DNA of 64,000 nucleotides from Candidatus Acetothermia bacterium (lineage in GTDB: Bacteria; Bipolaricaulota; Bipolaricaulia; Bipolaricaulales; Bipolaricaulaceae), in contig JANLFW010000005.1 in the NCBI GenBank assembly GCA_024653305.1, positions 8,011-72,010 of the forward strand. Direction: 5' to 3'. Below are positions 51,066-59,876 of the stretch, in pieces. Below the pieces are notes generated by a model that saw nothing but the letters and a program-made list of their open reading frames with translations, did not search any database and was not told the DNA's origin. Position 1 is the stretch's first letter. The number at the start of each line of letters is the position of its first letter. Position numbers and translations under genes: made by a program.

Positions 51066-51824
51066 GTGGAACGGGACGTCCCGGCGCTGGAGCTCCGGGG
51101 CATAGCGTTCGCCTATCCCCTCCTCGCGGGGCTGCTTCCGGTCCTCGCCGGGGTTTCCCTTGCCGTGCCCCCGGGCGGCTGGGCCACCCTCATCGGCCCG
51201 TCCGGGTGCGGGAAGACCACGCTCCTCAAGGTGGCGGCCGGGCTCCTGCGGCCGGCCGAGGGGGAGGTGCTCCTCGCCGGCCAGCCGGTGGATCCATTGG
51301 GCAAGGTGACGTACATGCCGCAGGCCGACACGTTGCTTCCGTGGCGCGATGCCCTGGGGAACGCGATCCTGGCCGCGGAGGTGGACGGGAGGTCCCGGGC
51401 CGCGGCGCGCGCCGAGGCCCGGGACCTGTTCCACCGGTTCGGCCTGGCCGGGTTCGAGGAGGCCTACCCGCACGAGCTCTCCGGTGGGATGCGCCAACGG
51501 CTCGCCCTGATCCGCACCTTCATGAGCCACCGCGACGTGCTCCTCCTCGACGAGCCGTTGGGGGCCCTGGACGCCCTGACCCGGGCCGCGCTGCAGGAAT
51601 GGCTGGCCGAGGTGTGGGAGACACTGGGGAAGACGGTGCTGTTCGTGACCCACGACGTGGAGGAGGCGGTCCTCCTCTCCGACCGGATCTACGTGCTTTC
51701 GCCGCGGCCGGCGCGGGTGGTGGCGGTGCTCCCCGTGGACCTTCCCCGCCCCCGCGACCGCACCTCAGGAGAGTTGGCCGGGGTCAAGGCCCAGGTTTTG
51801 ACGCACTTGGAGAGCGATGGGTAA
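51066..51824 (+). CDS. ABC transporter ATP-binding protein (ThiZ/SsuB/TauB type)
   Basis: A 252-residue ATPase with Walker A GPSGCGKTT, Q-loop MPQADTLLPW, signature LSGGMRQR, Walker B DVLLLDEPLGALD and H-loop FVTHDVEEA. The best start is GTG 51066, which gives VERDVPALELRGI. It forms an importer with the next two genes and is the only solute-importer ATPase in the window. The type fits nitrate/sulfonate/taurine/thiamine-precursor transporters. Confidence 0.92.
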   Translation: MERDVPALELRGIAFAYPLLAGLLPVLAGVSLAVPPGGWATLIGPSGCGKTTLLKVAAGLLRPAEGEVLLAGQPVDPLGKVTYMPQADTLLPWRDALGNAILAAEVDGRSRAAARAEARDLFHRFGLAGFEEAYPHELSGGMRQRLALIRTFMSHRDVLLLDEPLGALDALTRAALQEWLAEVWETLGKTVLFVTHDVEEAVLLSDRIYVLSPRPARVVAVLPVDLPRPRDRTSGELAGVKAQVLTHLESDG

Positions 51825-52599
51825 GCGGATTTCGGAACTTGCTGGAAGCGCGGTGCTCCTGGCCCTCGTGCTCGTCCTGTGGGAGGTCGGGGTACGGGTG
51901 GCCGGTGTTCCCCCGTACATCCTGCCCCCGCCGACCCGGATCCTCATCACGTTCTTCGCCGACCTCCCGCTCCTCCTCTCCCACGCGGCGGCGACCATGG
52001 CCGAGGTCGGGCTCGGGCTGGCTCTCGGGGTGGTGGCCGGAGTGGGGGTGGCCCTGGCCGGCTTCTACCTGCCGCCGGTGGGGCGGGCCTTGTACCCGTT
52101 CATCGTGGCGTCCCAGGTGGTCCCGGTGTTCGCCATCGCCCCCTTGCTCGTCCTGTGGTTTGGGTACGGGATCTGGCCCAAGGTCATCGTGGCCGCGCTG
52201 ATCGCGTTCTTTCCCATTGCCGTCAACGTGATGGACGGGCTCCGCGCGGTGGGCGGGGACCTGGTGGACCTCCTGCGGTCCCTCGGAGCACGGGAGCGCC
52301 AGGTGTTCCTCCTCGTGCGGCTGCCGGCGAGCCTTCCGTTCCTCCTGTCCGGGCTCAAGGTCGGGGCCACGCTCGCCCTTGCCGGGGCGATCATCGGGGA
52401 GTGGATCGGAGGCCGGCGCGGCCTGGGGTATCTCATGATCCAGGCCAACGCCCTCCTGCGGGTGGACCGGGTGTTCGCGGCGATCCTCGCCCTGACGTCG
52501 CTGGGAGTGGGCCTGTTCTCGGGGGTGGCCCTGGCCGAGCGGTGGCTCCTCAGGTGGCGGGCCCGGGCCGGCGCGGCGTACACTCGGCCTCGGCGATGA
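51817..52599 (+). CDS. ABC transporter permease (ThiX/SsuC type)
   Basis: A 260-residue permease with about six helices; PPYILPPPTRILITFFADL after the first helix is typical of the TauC/SsuC/ThiX group, and the coupling loop is DLLRSLGARERQVFLLVRLP. It overlaps the ATPase gene by 8 bp and the binding-protein gene by 4 bp. Confidence 0.92.
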   Translation: MGKRISELAGSAVLLALVLVLWEVGVRVAGVPPYILPPPTRILITFFADLPLLLSHAAATMAEVGLGLALGVVAGVGVALAGFYLPPVGRALYPFIVASQVVPVFAIAPLLVLWFGYGIWPKVIVAALIAFFPIAVNVMDGLRAVGGDLVDLLRSLGARERQVFLLVRLPASLPFLLSGLKVGATLALAGAIIGEWIGGRRGLGYLMIQANALLRVDRVFAAILALTSLGVGLFSGVALAERWLLRWRARAGAAYTRPRR

Positions 52600-53540
52600 C
52601 GATGCGGGGGGTTGTGGGCACGTTGGCCGTGGCGTGGTTCGCCGTCGCCGCGGGCGGAGCCCCGGTGCGGGTGATGCTCGACTTCTACCCGAACCCGAAC
52701 CATGTCCCCCTGTACACGGCCCAAGCGCTGGGGTTGTTCGCCGCGGCCGGGGTGGAGGTGGACCTGGTGCCCCCCGCCGATCCAAGCGATCCGGCCAAGC
52801 TCGCCGCGGCGCGGGCGGTGGACCTCGCCCTCACCCCGCAGATCAACTTCCTCATCGCCAAGGGGGCCGGGCTCCCGCTCGTCGCCGTCGGGGCCCTGAT
52901 CGACGGGGCCCTGGGAGGGCTCCTCAGCCTGAGGGAATACGGCGTGGAGGCGCTCTCCGACCTGCGCGGCCGTCGGATCGGGTACGCGCTCGAGCCCCTG
53001 GAGCCGGTGCTGTGGCGGACGATGCTCGGCGCCGTCGGGGTAAGCCCTGGTGAGTACGAGCTCGTGTATGTGGGCATGAACACACTGCTCGCCCTCCTTT
53101 CCCACCGTGTGGACGCCATCGGCGCGTTCCGCAACTACGAGCTCCTCGCGGTGGAGCTTCTCGGCCGCGCCCCCGTGTTCTTCCCTCAGGAGGAGTACGG
53201 GGTTCCCGACACGTACGAGCTCGTGGTGGTGGCCCACCCCGCCCTCCTCCAGGAGCGGCCGGGGGCGGTGCGGGCGTTCCTCGCCGCTTTGGCAGAAGGG
53301 ATCTCGTTTGCCCGCGAACACCCGGACGAGGCGTTCGCCGCGTTTGTGGCCGCGTTCCCCGACCTCGAGGGGGAACTCACCCGCCGCTCGTTCGCCACCA
53401 CCCTTCCCCTCTATGCCACCGGCGCCAGCCACAGCGACCCCCCACGATGGGCGGCAATGCAGGATTACCTGATCGCGAACGGTCTGATCCTGCGGGCATT
53501 CCCCCTCGAGGAGCTGTACACCGGAGAACTCCTGCCCTAG
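52596..53540 (+). CDS. ABC transporter substrate-binding protein (NMT1/THI5, ThiY-like)
   Basis: A 314-residue binding protein with a short signal sequence and the NMT1/THI5-type opening VRVMLDFYPNPNHVPLYTAQ, close to ThiY proteins that bind thiamine pyrimidine precursors (formyl-aminopyrimidine). Further features are DLALTPQINFLIAKG and LRGRRIGYALEPLEP. With the preceding ATPase and permease it forms a complete ThiXYZ-like importer. No TPP riboswitch is seen upstream of the cluster, so the thiamine-precursor ligand is probable but not proven. It ends in a shared CTAG with gatB. Confidence 0.82.
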   Translation: MTMRGVVGTLAVAWFAVAAGGAPVRVMLDFYPNPNHVPLYTAQALGLFAAAGVEVDLVPPADPSDPAKLAAARAVDLALTPQINFLIAKGAGLPLVAVGALIDGALGGLLSLREYGVEALSDLRGRRIGYALEPLEPVLWRTMLGAVGVSPGEYELVYVGMNTLLALLSHRVDAIGAFRNYELLAVELLGRAPVFFPQEEYGVPDTYELVVVAHPALLQERPGAVRAFLAALAEGISFAREHPDEAFAAFVAAFPDLEGELTRRSFATTLPLYATGASHSDPPRWAAMQDYLIANGLILRAFPLEELYTGELLP

Positions 53541-54940
53541 CCCGGGGCGAGGAGGGCGCGCAGGATCTCGGTGAGCTTCTTGGCGTCGGCCCGCCCGCCC
53601 GCCTTGCGCATCGCCTGCCCGACCAGGAACCCCAGGGCTTGAGCCTTCCCGGCGCGGAAGTCGGCCACGGCCTGGGGATGGGCGGCGAGGACCTCCTCCG
53701 CCAGCCGGCGCAGGTCCTGCTCGCCCTTCATCTGGGAAAGATCGCGGCCGGAGAGCACCTCAGCAATCGGTTTCCCGGAGGTCGCCGCCTCCTCCAGGAC
53801 CGCCTTGGCGCTGGCCCGGGAGATCTCCCCCGTCTGGACCCGGCCGATGAGCAGGGCGAGGTCACGGGCAGGGACCGGCGGTTCCTCTCCGGTCCAGAAC
53901 TGGCGGAGCTCCGAGAGGACCCACCCTGCCGCGTCATGCGGGTCGGGCACGGACTTGGCCACCTCGTCGTAGTAGTCGGCGAGGGCCGGCTCGACGAGGA
54001 GGACCTCCGCATCCCGCGCGGGGAGCCCGTACGCCCGCGCCCATCGTTCGGCCCGGGCCCGGGGGAGCTCGGGCATCCCCGCCCGCACCGCCTCCAGCCA
54101 CTCCGGGCCGATCGCGAGGGGGACGAGGTCGGGGTCGGGGAAGTACCGGTAGTCGTGGGCCTCCTCCTTCGTCCGTTGGAGGACCAGCTTTTCTTCCTGG
54201 TCATCCCAGCCGAACGTCACCTGGTGGATCTCCTCCCCGCGGGCGAGGAGGTCCCGGTGGAGGGCCGCGGCGGCGGCGAGGGCCCGCTCCACGGCCCGGA
54301 AAGAGTTCAGGTTCTTGATCTCGCTGCGGGTGCCCGTCCGCCCGTTCTCGGTCAGGGACAGGTTGGTGTCGCAGCGGAGGGCCCCCTTCTCCATGTCCGC
54401 GGTGGACGCCCCGAGGTGGCGGAGGAGGGTCCGCAGCTCCATGAGGAACGCCCGCGCCTCCTTCGGGGACCGGAAGTCGGGTTCGGTCACGATCTCCACC
54501 AGGGGCACCCCGCACCGGTTGAGGTCCACCAGTGCCCCGTCCGGGATGTGGATGAGCTTGCCCGCGTCCTCCTCCAGGTGCACCTGGCGCAGCCGCACGG
54601 TGTGGAGCTCCCCATCCACGGCAAACGTGAACCGCCCGCCCAACGCCAGGGGGTGCGCGTGGTGGGTGATCTGGTAGCCCTTGGGGAGGTCGGGATAGAA
54701 GTAGTTCTTGCGCTCGAACAGGGACTGGGGCTGGACCTCGGCGTCCAGGGCGAGGGCAATCCGCAACGCGAGCTCCACCGCGCGGCGGTTCAGCACCGGA
54801 AGCGCCCCGGGCAGCCCCAGGCACACCGGACAGGTCAGGGTGTTGGGCGGGGCCGCGAAGTAGTCGGCCCGGCACGCGCAGAAGAGCTTCGTGCGGGTGG
54901 TGAGCTGGACATGGATCTCAAGGCCGATGACCGTTTCCAC
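53537..54940 (-). CDS. gatB: Aspartyl/glutamyl-tRNA amidotransferase subunit B
   Basis: A 467-residue GatB, the kinase/transamidase subunit that converts Glu-tRNA(Gln) or Asp-tRNA(Asn) to the amide with GatA and GatC. It begins METVIGLEIHVQL, followed by the zinc-site cysteines CACRADYF and CPVC, then ERKNYFYPDLPKGYQI, a VDLNRCGVPLVEIV stretch and a C-terminal YqeY-like tail domain. gatA and gatC are not in the window. The GTG start lies 11 nt behind a good promoter. It is divergent from sufC. Confidence 0.96.
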   Translation of the reverse strand: METVIGLEIHVQLTTRTKLFCACRADYFAAPPNTLTCPVCLGLPGALPVLNRRAVELALRIALALDAEVQPQSLFERKNYFYPDLPKGYQITHHAHPLALGGRFTFAVDGELHTVRLRQVHLEEDAGKLIHIPDGALVDLNRCGVPLVEIVTEPDFRSPKEARAFLMELRTLLRHLGASTADMEKGALRCDTNLSLTENGRTGTRSEIKNLNSFRAVERALAAAAALHRDLLARGEEIHQVTFGWDDQEEKLVLQRTKEEAHDYRYFPDPDLVPLAIGPEWLEAVRAGMPELPRARAERWARAYGLPARDAEVLLVEPALADYYDEVAKSVPDPHDAAGWVLSELRQFWTGEEPPVPARDLALLIGRVQTGEISRASAKAVLEEAATSGKPIAEVLSGRDLSQMKGEQDLRRLAEEVLAAHPQAVADFRAGKAQALGFLVGQAMRKAGGRADAKKLTEILRALLAPG

Positions 54941-54951
54941 GGGCGGTGGGG

Positions 54952-54980
54952 AGTATACCGGACCGGCCGGGGCCGGCCAA
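54952..54980 (-). promoter_or_regulatory. Promoter for gatB, near-leaderless
   Basis: On the minus strand: TTGGCC (54975-54980), 17-nt spacer, TATACT (54952-54957), then 11 nt to the GTG of gatB. Confidence 0.55.
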
Positions 54981-55014
54981 CGGGCCCGACCGGCGATGGG
55001 AAGGGTTGCGCCTC

Positions 55015-55043
55015 TTGCGGAAACGGGGTCCCAGGGGTAGCCT
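55015..55043 (+). promoter_or_regulatory. Promoter for suf operon, leaderless
   Basis: TTGCGG (55015-55020), 17-nt spacer, TAGCCT (55038-55043), then 7 nt to the sufC ATG. The transcript should start at the ATG or within a base of it. Confidence 0.5.
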
Positions 55044-55050
55044 CCTCCGT

Positions 55051-55773
55051 ATGGCTGTGCTGACGGTGGAAGATCTGCACGTGTCCGTGGCCGACCAGCC
55101 CATCCTGCACGGCGTGGACCTCGAGCTTTCGGCGGGCAAGGTCCACGCCCTGATGGGGCCCAACGGGTCGGGGAAGTCCACCCTGGCCATGGCGCTGGCC
55201 GGCCATCCCTCCTACCGGGTGACCCGCGGGCGGGCCCTCCTCGACGGGGAGGATCTCCTCGCCTTGCCTCCCCACGAGCGGGCGCGGAAGGGGCTCCTCC
55301 TCGCGTTCCAGTACCCGCCGGAGGTGGATGGGGTCAAGCTCCGGGAGTTCCTGCGCCTGGCGTGCGGGGAGCGGTGCATCGGGTTCTGCGAGTTCCAGAA
55401 GGCGTACCCGCAAGCATTGGCCCGCCTGCGCATGGACGGGTTCGACAATCGGGAGCTGAACGTGGGCTTTTCCGGCGGGGAGAAGAAGCGGGCCGAGCTC
55501 TTGCAGGTGTATCTCCTGCGGCCCAAGGTGGCCCTCCTCGACGAGCCGGACTCCGGGGTGGACGTGGACGCCCTGCGCCTCATCGCCGACGCGATCCGGG
55601 AGCTCGCCGCGGGCGGCACAGCGGTGCTGATCGTCACCCACTACCCGCGCGTCCTCAACCACGTGCCGCCAGCGGAGGTGTTCGTGCTCGACCAGGGGCG
55701 GATCGTTCGCCGCGGGGGAGCGGAGCTCGCAGAACGCATCGGGGAAGAAGGATTCGAGGTGGTGCGAAGGTGA
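55051..55773 (+). CDS. sufC: Fe-S cluster assembly ATPase SufC
   Basis: A 240-residue ABC-type ATPase of the SUF system: Walker A MGPNGSGKSTLA, Q-loop AFQYPPEVDGV, signature FSGGEKKRAELLQ, Walker B VALLDEPDSGVDVDAL and H-loop IVTHYPRVL. The SufC-specific DEPDSGLD-type Walker B is clear. It drives conformational changes in the SufB scaffold during cluster assembly. It is the first gene of a four-gene suf operon; its stop overlaps the sufB GTG. Confidence 0.96.
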   Translation: MAVLTVEDLHVSVADQPILHGVDLELSAGKVHALMGPNGSGKSTLAMALAGHPSYRVTRGRALLDGEDLLALPPHERARKGLLLAFQYPPEVDGVKLREFLRLACGERCIGFCEFQKAYPQALARLRMDGFDNRELNVGFSGGEKKRAELLQVYLLRPKVALLDEPDSGVDVDALRLIADAIRELAAGGTAVLIVTHYPRVLNHVPPAEVFVLDQGRIVRRGGAELAERIGEEGFEVVRR

Positions 55774-57104
55774 GCGAGAAGGCCGTGGCCAAGGGCCTTA
55801 CCCGGGAGTTCGTGCAGCACCTGTCCGGGGAGAAGGGGGAGCCCCGGTGGATGCGGGAACACCGCCTGCGGTGCCTCGCGGCCTTTCGGAAGCTTCCCAT
55901 GCCCCGGTTCGGCCCACGCCTCGCGGAGCTGAACCTCGCGGAGCTTGAGTACTACGCCCGCCCGGTGGCGCCGGTGGAGCGGTGGGAGGACCTGCCAGAG
56001 GAGATCCGGCGCACGTTCCAGGCGTTGGGCCTGCCAGAGGCGGAGCAGCGGGCGCTCGCGGGCCTCGGGGCCCAGGTGGACTCGGAGGTGGTGTACCGCT
56101 CCATCCTGGAGGAGGTGCGCGCCCAGGGGGTCGTGTTCACGAGCATGGACAAGGCGGTGCGGGAACATCCATGGGTGCAGGACTACTTTATGAAGGCGAT
56201 CCCTCCGGAGGACAACAAGTTCGCTGCCCTGCACGGGGCGGTGTGGAGCGGGGGCACGTTCATCTGGGTCCCGCGCGGGGTGGAGGTGGCCATTCCCCTC
56301 CAGGCCTACTACCGGATGCAGACGGAAGCGGCGGGCCAGTTCGAGCACACCCTGATCGTGGCCGAGCCCGGTTCCTCCGTGCATTACGTGGAGGGCTGCT
56401 CCGCCCCCCGCTACTCCCGGATGGCCCTCCACTCGGGGATGGTGGAGATCTTCGCGAAAGAGGGCTCCCGGGTCCGGTTCACCACCATCCAGAACTGGTC
56501 AAAGAACGTGTACAACCTGAACAACAAGCGGGCCCTCGCCTTCGCTGGGGCGGCGGTGGACTGGGTGTCAGGGTCCTTGGGGAGCAAAGTGACCATGCTC
56601 TACCCCACCACGGTGCTCCTTGGGGAGGGGGCGCGCACGGAGAACCTGTCGTTCGCGTTCGCCCAGGAAGGGCAGTGGCTGGACGGTGGGGCGCGGGCCC
56701 TGCACCGGGCCCCGGGGACGACCTCCCGCCTCGTGTCCCGGTCGGTGGTCCAGGGAAACGCCAAGGCCGTGTTCCGGGGTACGGTGTACGTGGCCCCCGA
56801 TGCCCGGGGGGCCAAGGCCCACGTGGAGTGCTCGACCCTCCTCCTTACCCCGGATGCGCGCACGGAGACCATCCCTACCCTGAACGCGGAGAACGACGAC
56901 GTGGAGCTGGGCCACGAGGCCACCGTGGGCCGCGTGTCCCAGGAAGCCCTGTTCTACCTCATGTCGCGGGGGCTTTCCGAGGCAGAGGCGATGACCCTGA
57001 TCGTGAACGGGTTCGTGTCCCCGATCCTCAAGGAGATCCCCGTCGAGTACACGGTGGAGCTGCGGCGGATCCTGGAGATGAGCTTGGCTGGGGGGACCGG
57101 ATGA
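55770..57104 (+). CDS. sufB: Fe-S cluster scaffold SufB
   Basis: A 444-residue SufB/SufD-family protein, shorter than the common 470-490. SufB features include YRSILEEVRAQGVVFTSMD, FIWVPRGVEVAIPLQAYYRM, QFEHTLIVAEPGSSVHYVEG with CSAP, and a C-terminal VECSTLLLTPDARTETIP containing the cysteine expected to hold the nascent cluster, then ELGHEATVGRVSQEALFYLM. The GTG start overlaps sufC. No sufD is present in the operon, so SufB probably works as a homodimer with SufC. Confidence 0.93.
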   Translation: MSEKAVAKGLTREFVQHLSGEKGEPRWMREHRLRCLAAFRKLPMPRFGPRLAELNLAELEYYARPVAPVERWEDLPEEIRRTFQALGLPEAEQRALAGLGAQVDSEVVYRSILEEVRAQGVVFTSMDKAVREHPWVQDYFMKAIPPEDNKFAALHGAVWSGGTFIWVPRGVEVAIPLQAYYRMQTEAAGQFEHTLIVAEPGSSVHYVEGCSAPRYSRMALHSGMVEIFAKEGSRVRFTTIQNWSKNVYNLNNKRALAFAGAAVDWVSGSLGSKVTMLYPTTVLLGEGARTENLSFAFAQEGQWLDGGARALHRAPGTTSRLVSRSVVQGNAKAVFRGTVYVAPDARGAKAHVECSTLLLTPDARTETIPTLNAENDDVELGHEATVGRVSQEALFYLMSRGLSEAEAMTLIVNGFVSPILKEIPVEYTVELRRILEMSLAGGTG

Positions 57105-58318
57105 TGGACGCAACAGTCCGCGCCGACTTCCCCATCCTCCGCAGGACGGTGGGCGACCGCCCCCTGATCTACCTGGATTCCGCGGCCACCAGCCACAAGC
57201 CGGAGGCGGTGGTGGAGGCCGAAGCCCGCTTCTATCGGGAGGCGAACGCCAACGTGCGCCGCGGGGTGTATCGGCTTTCCGCCGAGGCCACCGATCTCTA
57301 CGAGGAGGCGCGGGCCAAGGTGGCTGCGCTCATCGGGGCCATCCCCGAGGAGGTGATCTTCACCCGCGGCACCACCGAGGCCCTGAACCTGGCCGCGTAC
57401 GCGGTGGGGGAGGCGCGGGTCGGGCCGGAGGACGAGGTCCTGGTCACGGAGATGGAACACCATGCCAACCTGATTCCCTGGCAGGAGATGGCCCGCCGCC
57501 GCGGCGCCCGGGTCCGTGCGGTGGCCGTCACCCCCGGCGGAGAGCTCGACTTGGACGACTTCCGGCAGAAGCTATCCCCGCGGACGAAGGCAGTGGCGGT
57601 GGCCCACGTGTCCAACGTACTGGGCACGGTGAACCCGATCCCGGAGATCGCGGCGGCAGCGCACGCGGTGGGGGCCGTGGTGGTGGTGGACGCGGCCCAG
57701 TCCGTGCCCCACATGCCCCTGAGGGTAGGGGAGCTTGGGGCTGACCTCCTCGCGTTCTCCGGACACAAGATGCTCGGTCCTACTGGGATCGGAGCCCTGT
57801 GGGGAAGGGCGAAGCTCCTCGCAGAGCTGCCCCCGTTCCTGACCGGCGGAGAGATGATCCGCGAGGTCTGGATCGACCGGGCGACGTGGGCCGATCCGCC
57901 GGCCAAGTTCGAGGCCGGCACCCCGCCCGTCGCCCAAGCCGTGGGCCTCGGGGCGGCAGTGGACTACCTTCAGGGGATCAGCATGGACGAGGTGCGCCGC
58001 CACGGCCGGGAGCTCACCGCCCTGGCCTTGGCGGGGCTGCTGGACCGGCCCTACGTGACCGTGTATGGCCCGCTCGACCCGGCGGCCCGGGGGGCGCTCG
58101 TCGCGTTCAGCGTCGGCGGGGTCCATCCCCACGATGTGGCCACCCTCCTCGACCAAGAGGGGATCGCCATCCGCGCCGGCCACCATTGCGCTCAGCCCCT
58201 CCATCGGCGGCTGGGGGTCCCGGCCACGTGCCGGGCCTCGTTCTACGTCTACAACACACCGGACGAGGTGGCGGCGTTCCTCGCCGCCGTGGATCGGGCC
58301 TGGGAGGCGCTCGCGTGA
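57101..58318 (+). CDS. sufS: Cysteine desulfurase SufS
   Basis: A 405-residue PLP enzyme of group II. It begins RADFPILRRTVGDRPLIYLD; the PLP lysine is in FSGHKMLGPTGIG, and the persulfide-forming Cys in RAGHHCAQPLHRRLG, in the RxGHHCA context of SufS. It supplies sulfur from cysteine to SufU and then SufB. It overlaps sufB by 4 bp. The alternative ATG one codon later is equally possible. Confidence 0.95.
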   Translation: MMDATVRADFPILRRTVGDRPLIYLDSAATSHKPEAVVEAEARFYREANANVRRGVYRLSAEATDLYEEARAKVAALIGAIPEEVIFTRGTTEALNLAAYAVGEARVGPEDEVLVTEMEHHANLIPWQEMARRRGARVRAVAVTPGGELDLDDFRQKLSPRTKAVAVAHVSNVLGTVNPIPEIAAAAHAVGAVVVVDAAQSVPHMPLRVGELGADLLAFSGHKMLGPTGIGALWGRAKLLAELPPFLTGGEMIREVWIDRATWADPPAKFEAGTPPVAQAVGLGAAVDYLQGISMDEVRRHGRELTALALAGLLDRPYVTVYGPLDPAARGALVAFSVGGVHPHDVATLLDQEGIAIRAGHHCAQPLHRRLGVPATCRASFYVYNTPDEVAAFLAAVDRAWEALA

Positions 58319-58692
58319 GCCCGTACGAAGAGGTGATCCTGGACCACTGGCGGCATCCCCGGAACAAGGGGCGCCTTGTCAACCCGGACATGGTCGGGGT
58401 GGAGGCCAACCCCCTATGCGGGGACGTGGTGCGGTTGGAGCTGCGCGTCCGGGATGGCAAGGTGGAGGACGTTCGGTTCGACGGCCAGGGGTGCGCGATC
58501 TCCCAGGCCGCCTCTTCGCTCCTCACGGAGATGATCCAGGGGCGGCCGGTGGCCACGGTTGCGGGGATGACGGACGACGAGCTCCTCGCGGCCCTGGGCG
58601 GGGTGATCAAGACCCGGCTCTCCTGTGCCGTTCTCCCCCTCCGCGCCCTGCGCAAGGCCCTTGCCCCGGCACTGAAGGAGGCAGGCCGATGA
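58315..58692 (+). CDS. sufU: Sulfur acceptor SufU (IscU-like)
   Basis: A 125-residue IscU-fold protein with the SufU layout: NPLCGDVV (Cys and Asp), GQGCAISQAASSLL and RLSCAVLPLRAL, giving three Cys and one Asp for zinc. The SufU type takes sulfur from SufS by zinc-ligand exchange. It starts at a GTG overlapping the sufS stop. It completes a sufC-B-S-U operon like that of Gram-positive bacteria but without sufD. Confidence 0.94.
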   Translation: MSPYEEVILDHWRHPRNKGRLVNPDMVGVEANPLCGDVVRLELRVRDGKVEDVRFDGQGCAISQAASSLLTEMIQGRPVATVAGMTDDELLAALGGVIKTRLSCAVLPLRALRKALAPALKEAGR

Positions 58693-59876
58693 GAGCCCGG
58701 TGGCTGGTTCTCCTGATGCTGACCGGCGTCCTCTCCATCGGTCACGGGGAGGAGCCGGTGCTCCCCCAAGGACTGATCCCGGTTCCCGAGGAGCCAGGGA
58801 TTGCGGTGACGCTGCGCACGGACAAGGACACGTACGCCCCTGGGGAGAGGCTGCGCGTGCACTTCACCCTGTCCCAGGATGCCTACGTGTACCTCTACGA
58901 CGTGCGGCCCGGCGGGAAGGCGACGCTGCTCGTGCCCAACCGGTTCCTCCAGGATCCCCGGTTCCCAGGCGGGGAGCACGTGCTGCCCACGTCAGGATGG
59001 GTGCTGCGGGTGACCGAGCCGGAGGGGATGGAGTACCTCGAGCTCATCGCCACCGACCAGCCCTTGCCGTTCTACGAGGCCAAAGCGTTCGAGGAAGTCC
59101 CGTTCCTCGCGTTCACCGATCCGGCCGCGTTCGCCCAGCACCTCCGGGAGCTCGTGGTGGGGAGTTGGGGGGCGGCGTGGACCCGGTTTCGCGTGCACCG
59201 GCCCAAGGCCACGCTGAGGGTGGACACCGACCCGCCCGGGGCGGCGGTGTGGGCGAGCGGGAATTACCTGGGCACGTCCCCCCTGGCAGCCACGGTGGCC
59301 CCGGGAAGGGTGATCCTCCGCGTGGAGAAGGAGGGCTACCGAGCCCGCACCGTGGACCTCACCGTGGCCGACGGTGAGGAGGTAGAGCTGACGGTGGTCC
59401 TGGCCCAGGCCGCGTCCAAGCCGGAGGCGCCGCTGTGGCCCCCGTCGGACGCGGTCATGCGCCCCGGCCTCGGGGTCGCCGCGGGGCTGGACTCGCTCGC
59501 GGTGGAGGCGTGGGGTGATGGCCTCGGGTTCGGGATTTCCCTGCGGGCGCCACCTCCCCGTCCGGACCTGACCCTCCCCGGCCCCGGAGGCCTCATCCCC
59601 TGGGGGCCGGAGGTGGAGGCGTACCTCGCCGGCTGGTTCTCGCTCGGCCGCGGCGGGTTCCTCCTCCTGGCCGGCCTTTCCCTCCAGGAGATGGCGTGGA
59701 TCCCGGAGTGGACGCCGCCGGGGGCCCTTCCCCTGGTGGACATCGAGCCGGAGACGGAGGTGGCCGTTCGGTTCACGTGGGGCGTGGGCGCTGGGCCGGC
59801 TGCGGAGGGATGGCGGGCGTACCTGGCCTGGCACTCCCGCCGCGGCCCCCTGCTTGGCTTCGTTCTCGCCTTTTAG
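58689..59876 (+). CDS. Exported DUF4384/PEGA-domain protein
   Basis: A 395-residue protein with a signal peptide (residues 1-20), a DUF4384-like beta domain (about 40-150, TDKDTYAPGERLRVHF, DAYVYLYDVRPGGKATLLVP), a PEGA domain (about 175-245, LRVDTDPPGAAVWASGNYLG, LRVEKEGYRARTVDLTV) and a C-terminal region of alternating strands ending GPLLGFVLAF, which looks like an outer-membrane or surface barrel segment. It overlaps sufU by 4 bp, but a functional link with cluster assembly is not obvious. It converges with the Rrf2 regulator, sharing 4 bp. Confidence 0.75.
   Translation: MRARWLVLLMLTGVLSIGHGEEPVLPQGLIPVPEEPGIAVTLRTDKDTYAPGERLRVHFTLSQDAYVYLYDVRPGGKATLLVPNRFLQDPRFPGGEHVLPTSGWVLRVTEPEGMEYLELIATDQPLPFYEAKAFEEVPFLAFTDPAAFAQHLRELVVGSWGAAWTRFRVHRPKATLRVDTDPPGAAVWASGNYLGTSPLAATVAPGRVILRVEKEGYRARTVDLTVADGEEVELTVVLAQAASKPEAPLWPPSDAVMRPGLGVAAGLDSLAVEAWGDGLGFGISLRAPPPRPDLTLPGPGGLIPWGPEVEAYLAGWFSLGRGGFLLLAGLSLQEMAWIPEWTPPGALPLVDIEPETEVAVRFTWGVGAGPAAEGWRAYLAWHSRRGPLLGFVLAF

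Noticed and set aside
50474-51070. TPP riboswitch controlling the ThiXYZ-like importer
   Set aside because: The genes follow tdk without a leader region, and none of the conserved TPP riboswitch elements could be recognised.
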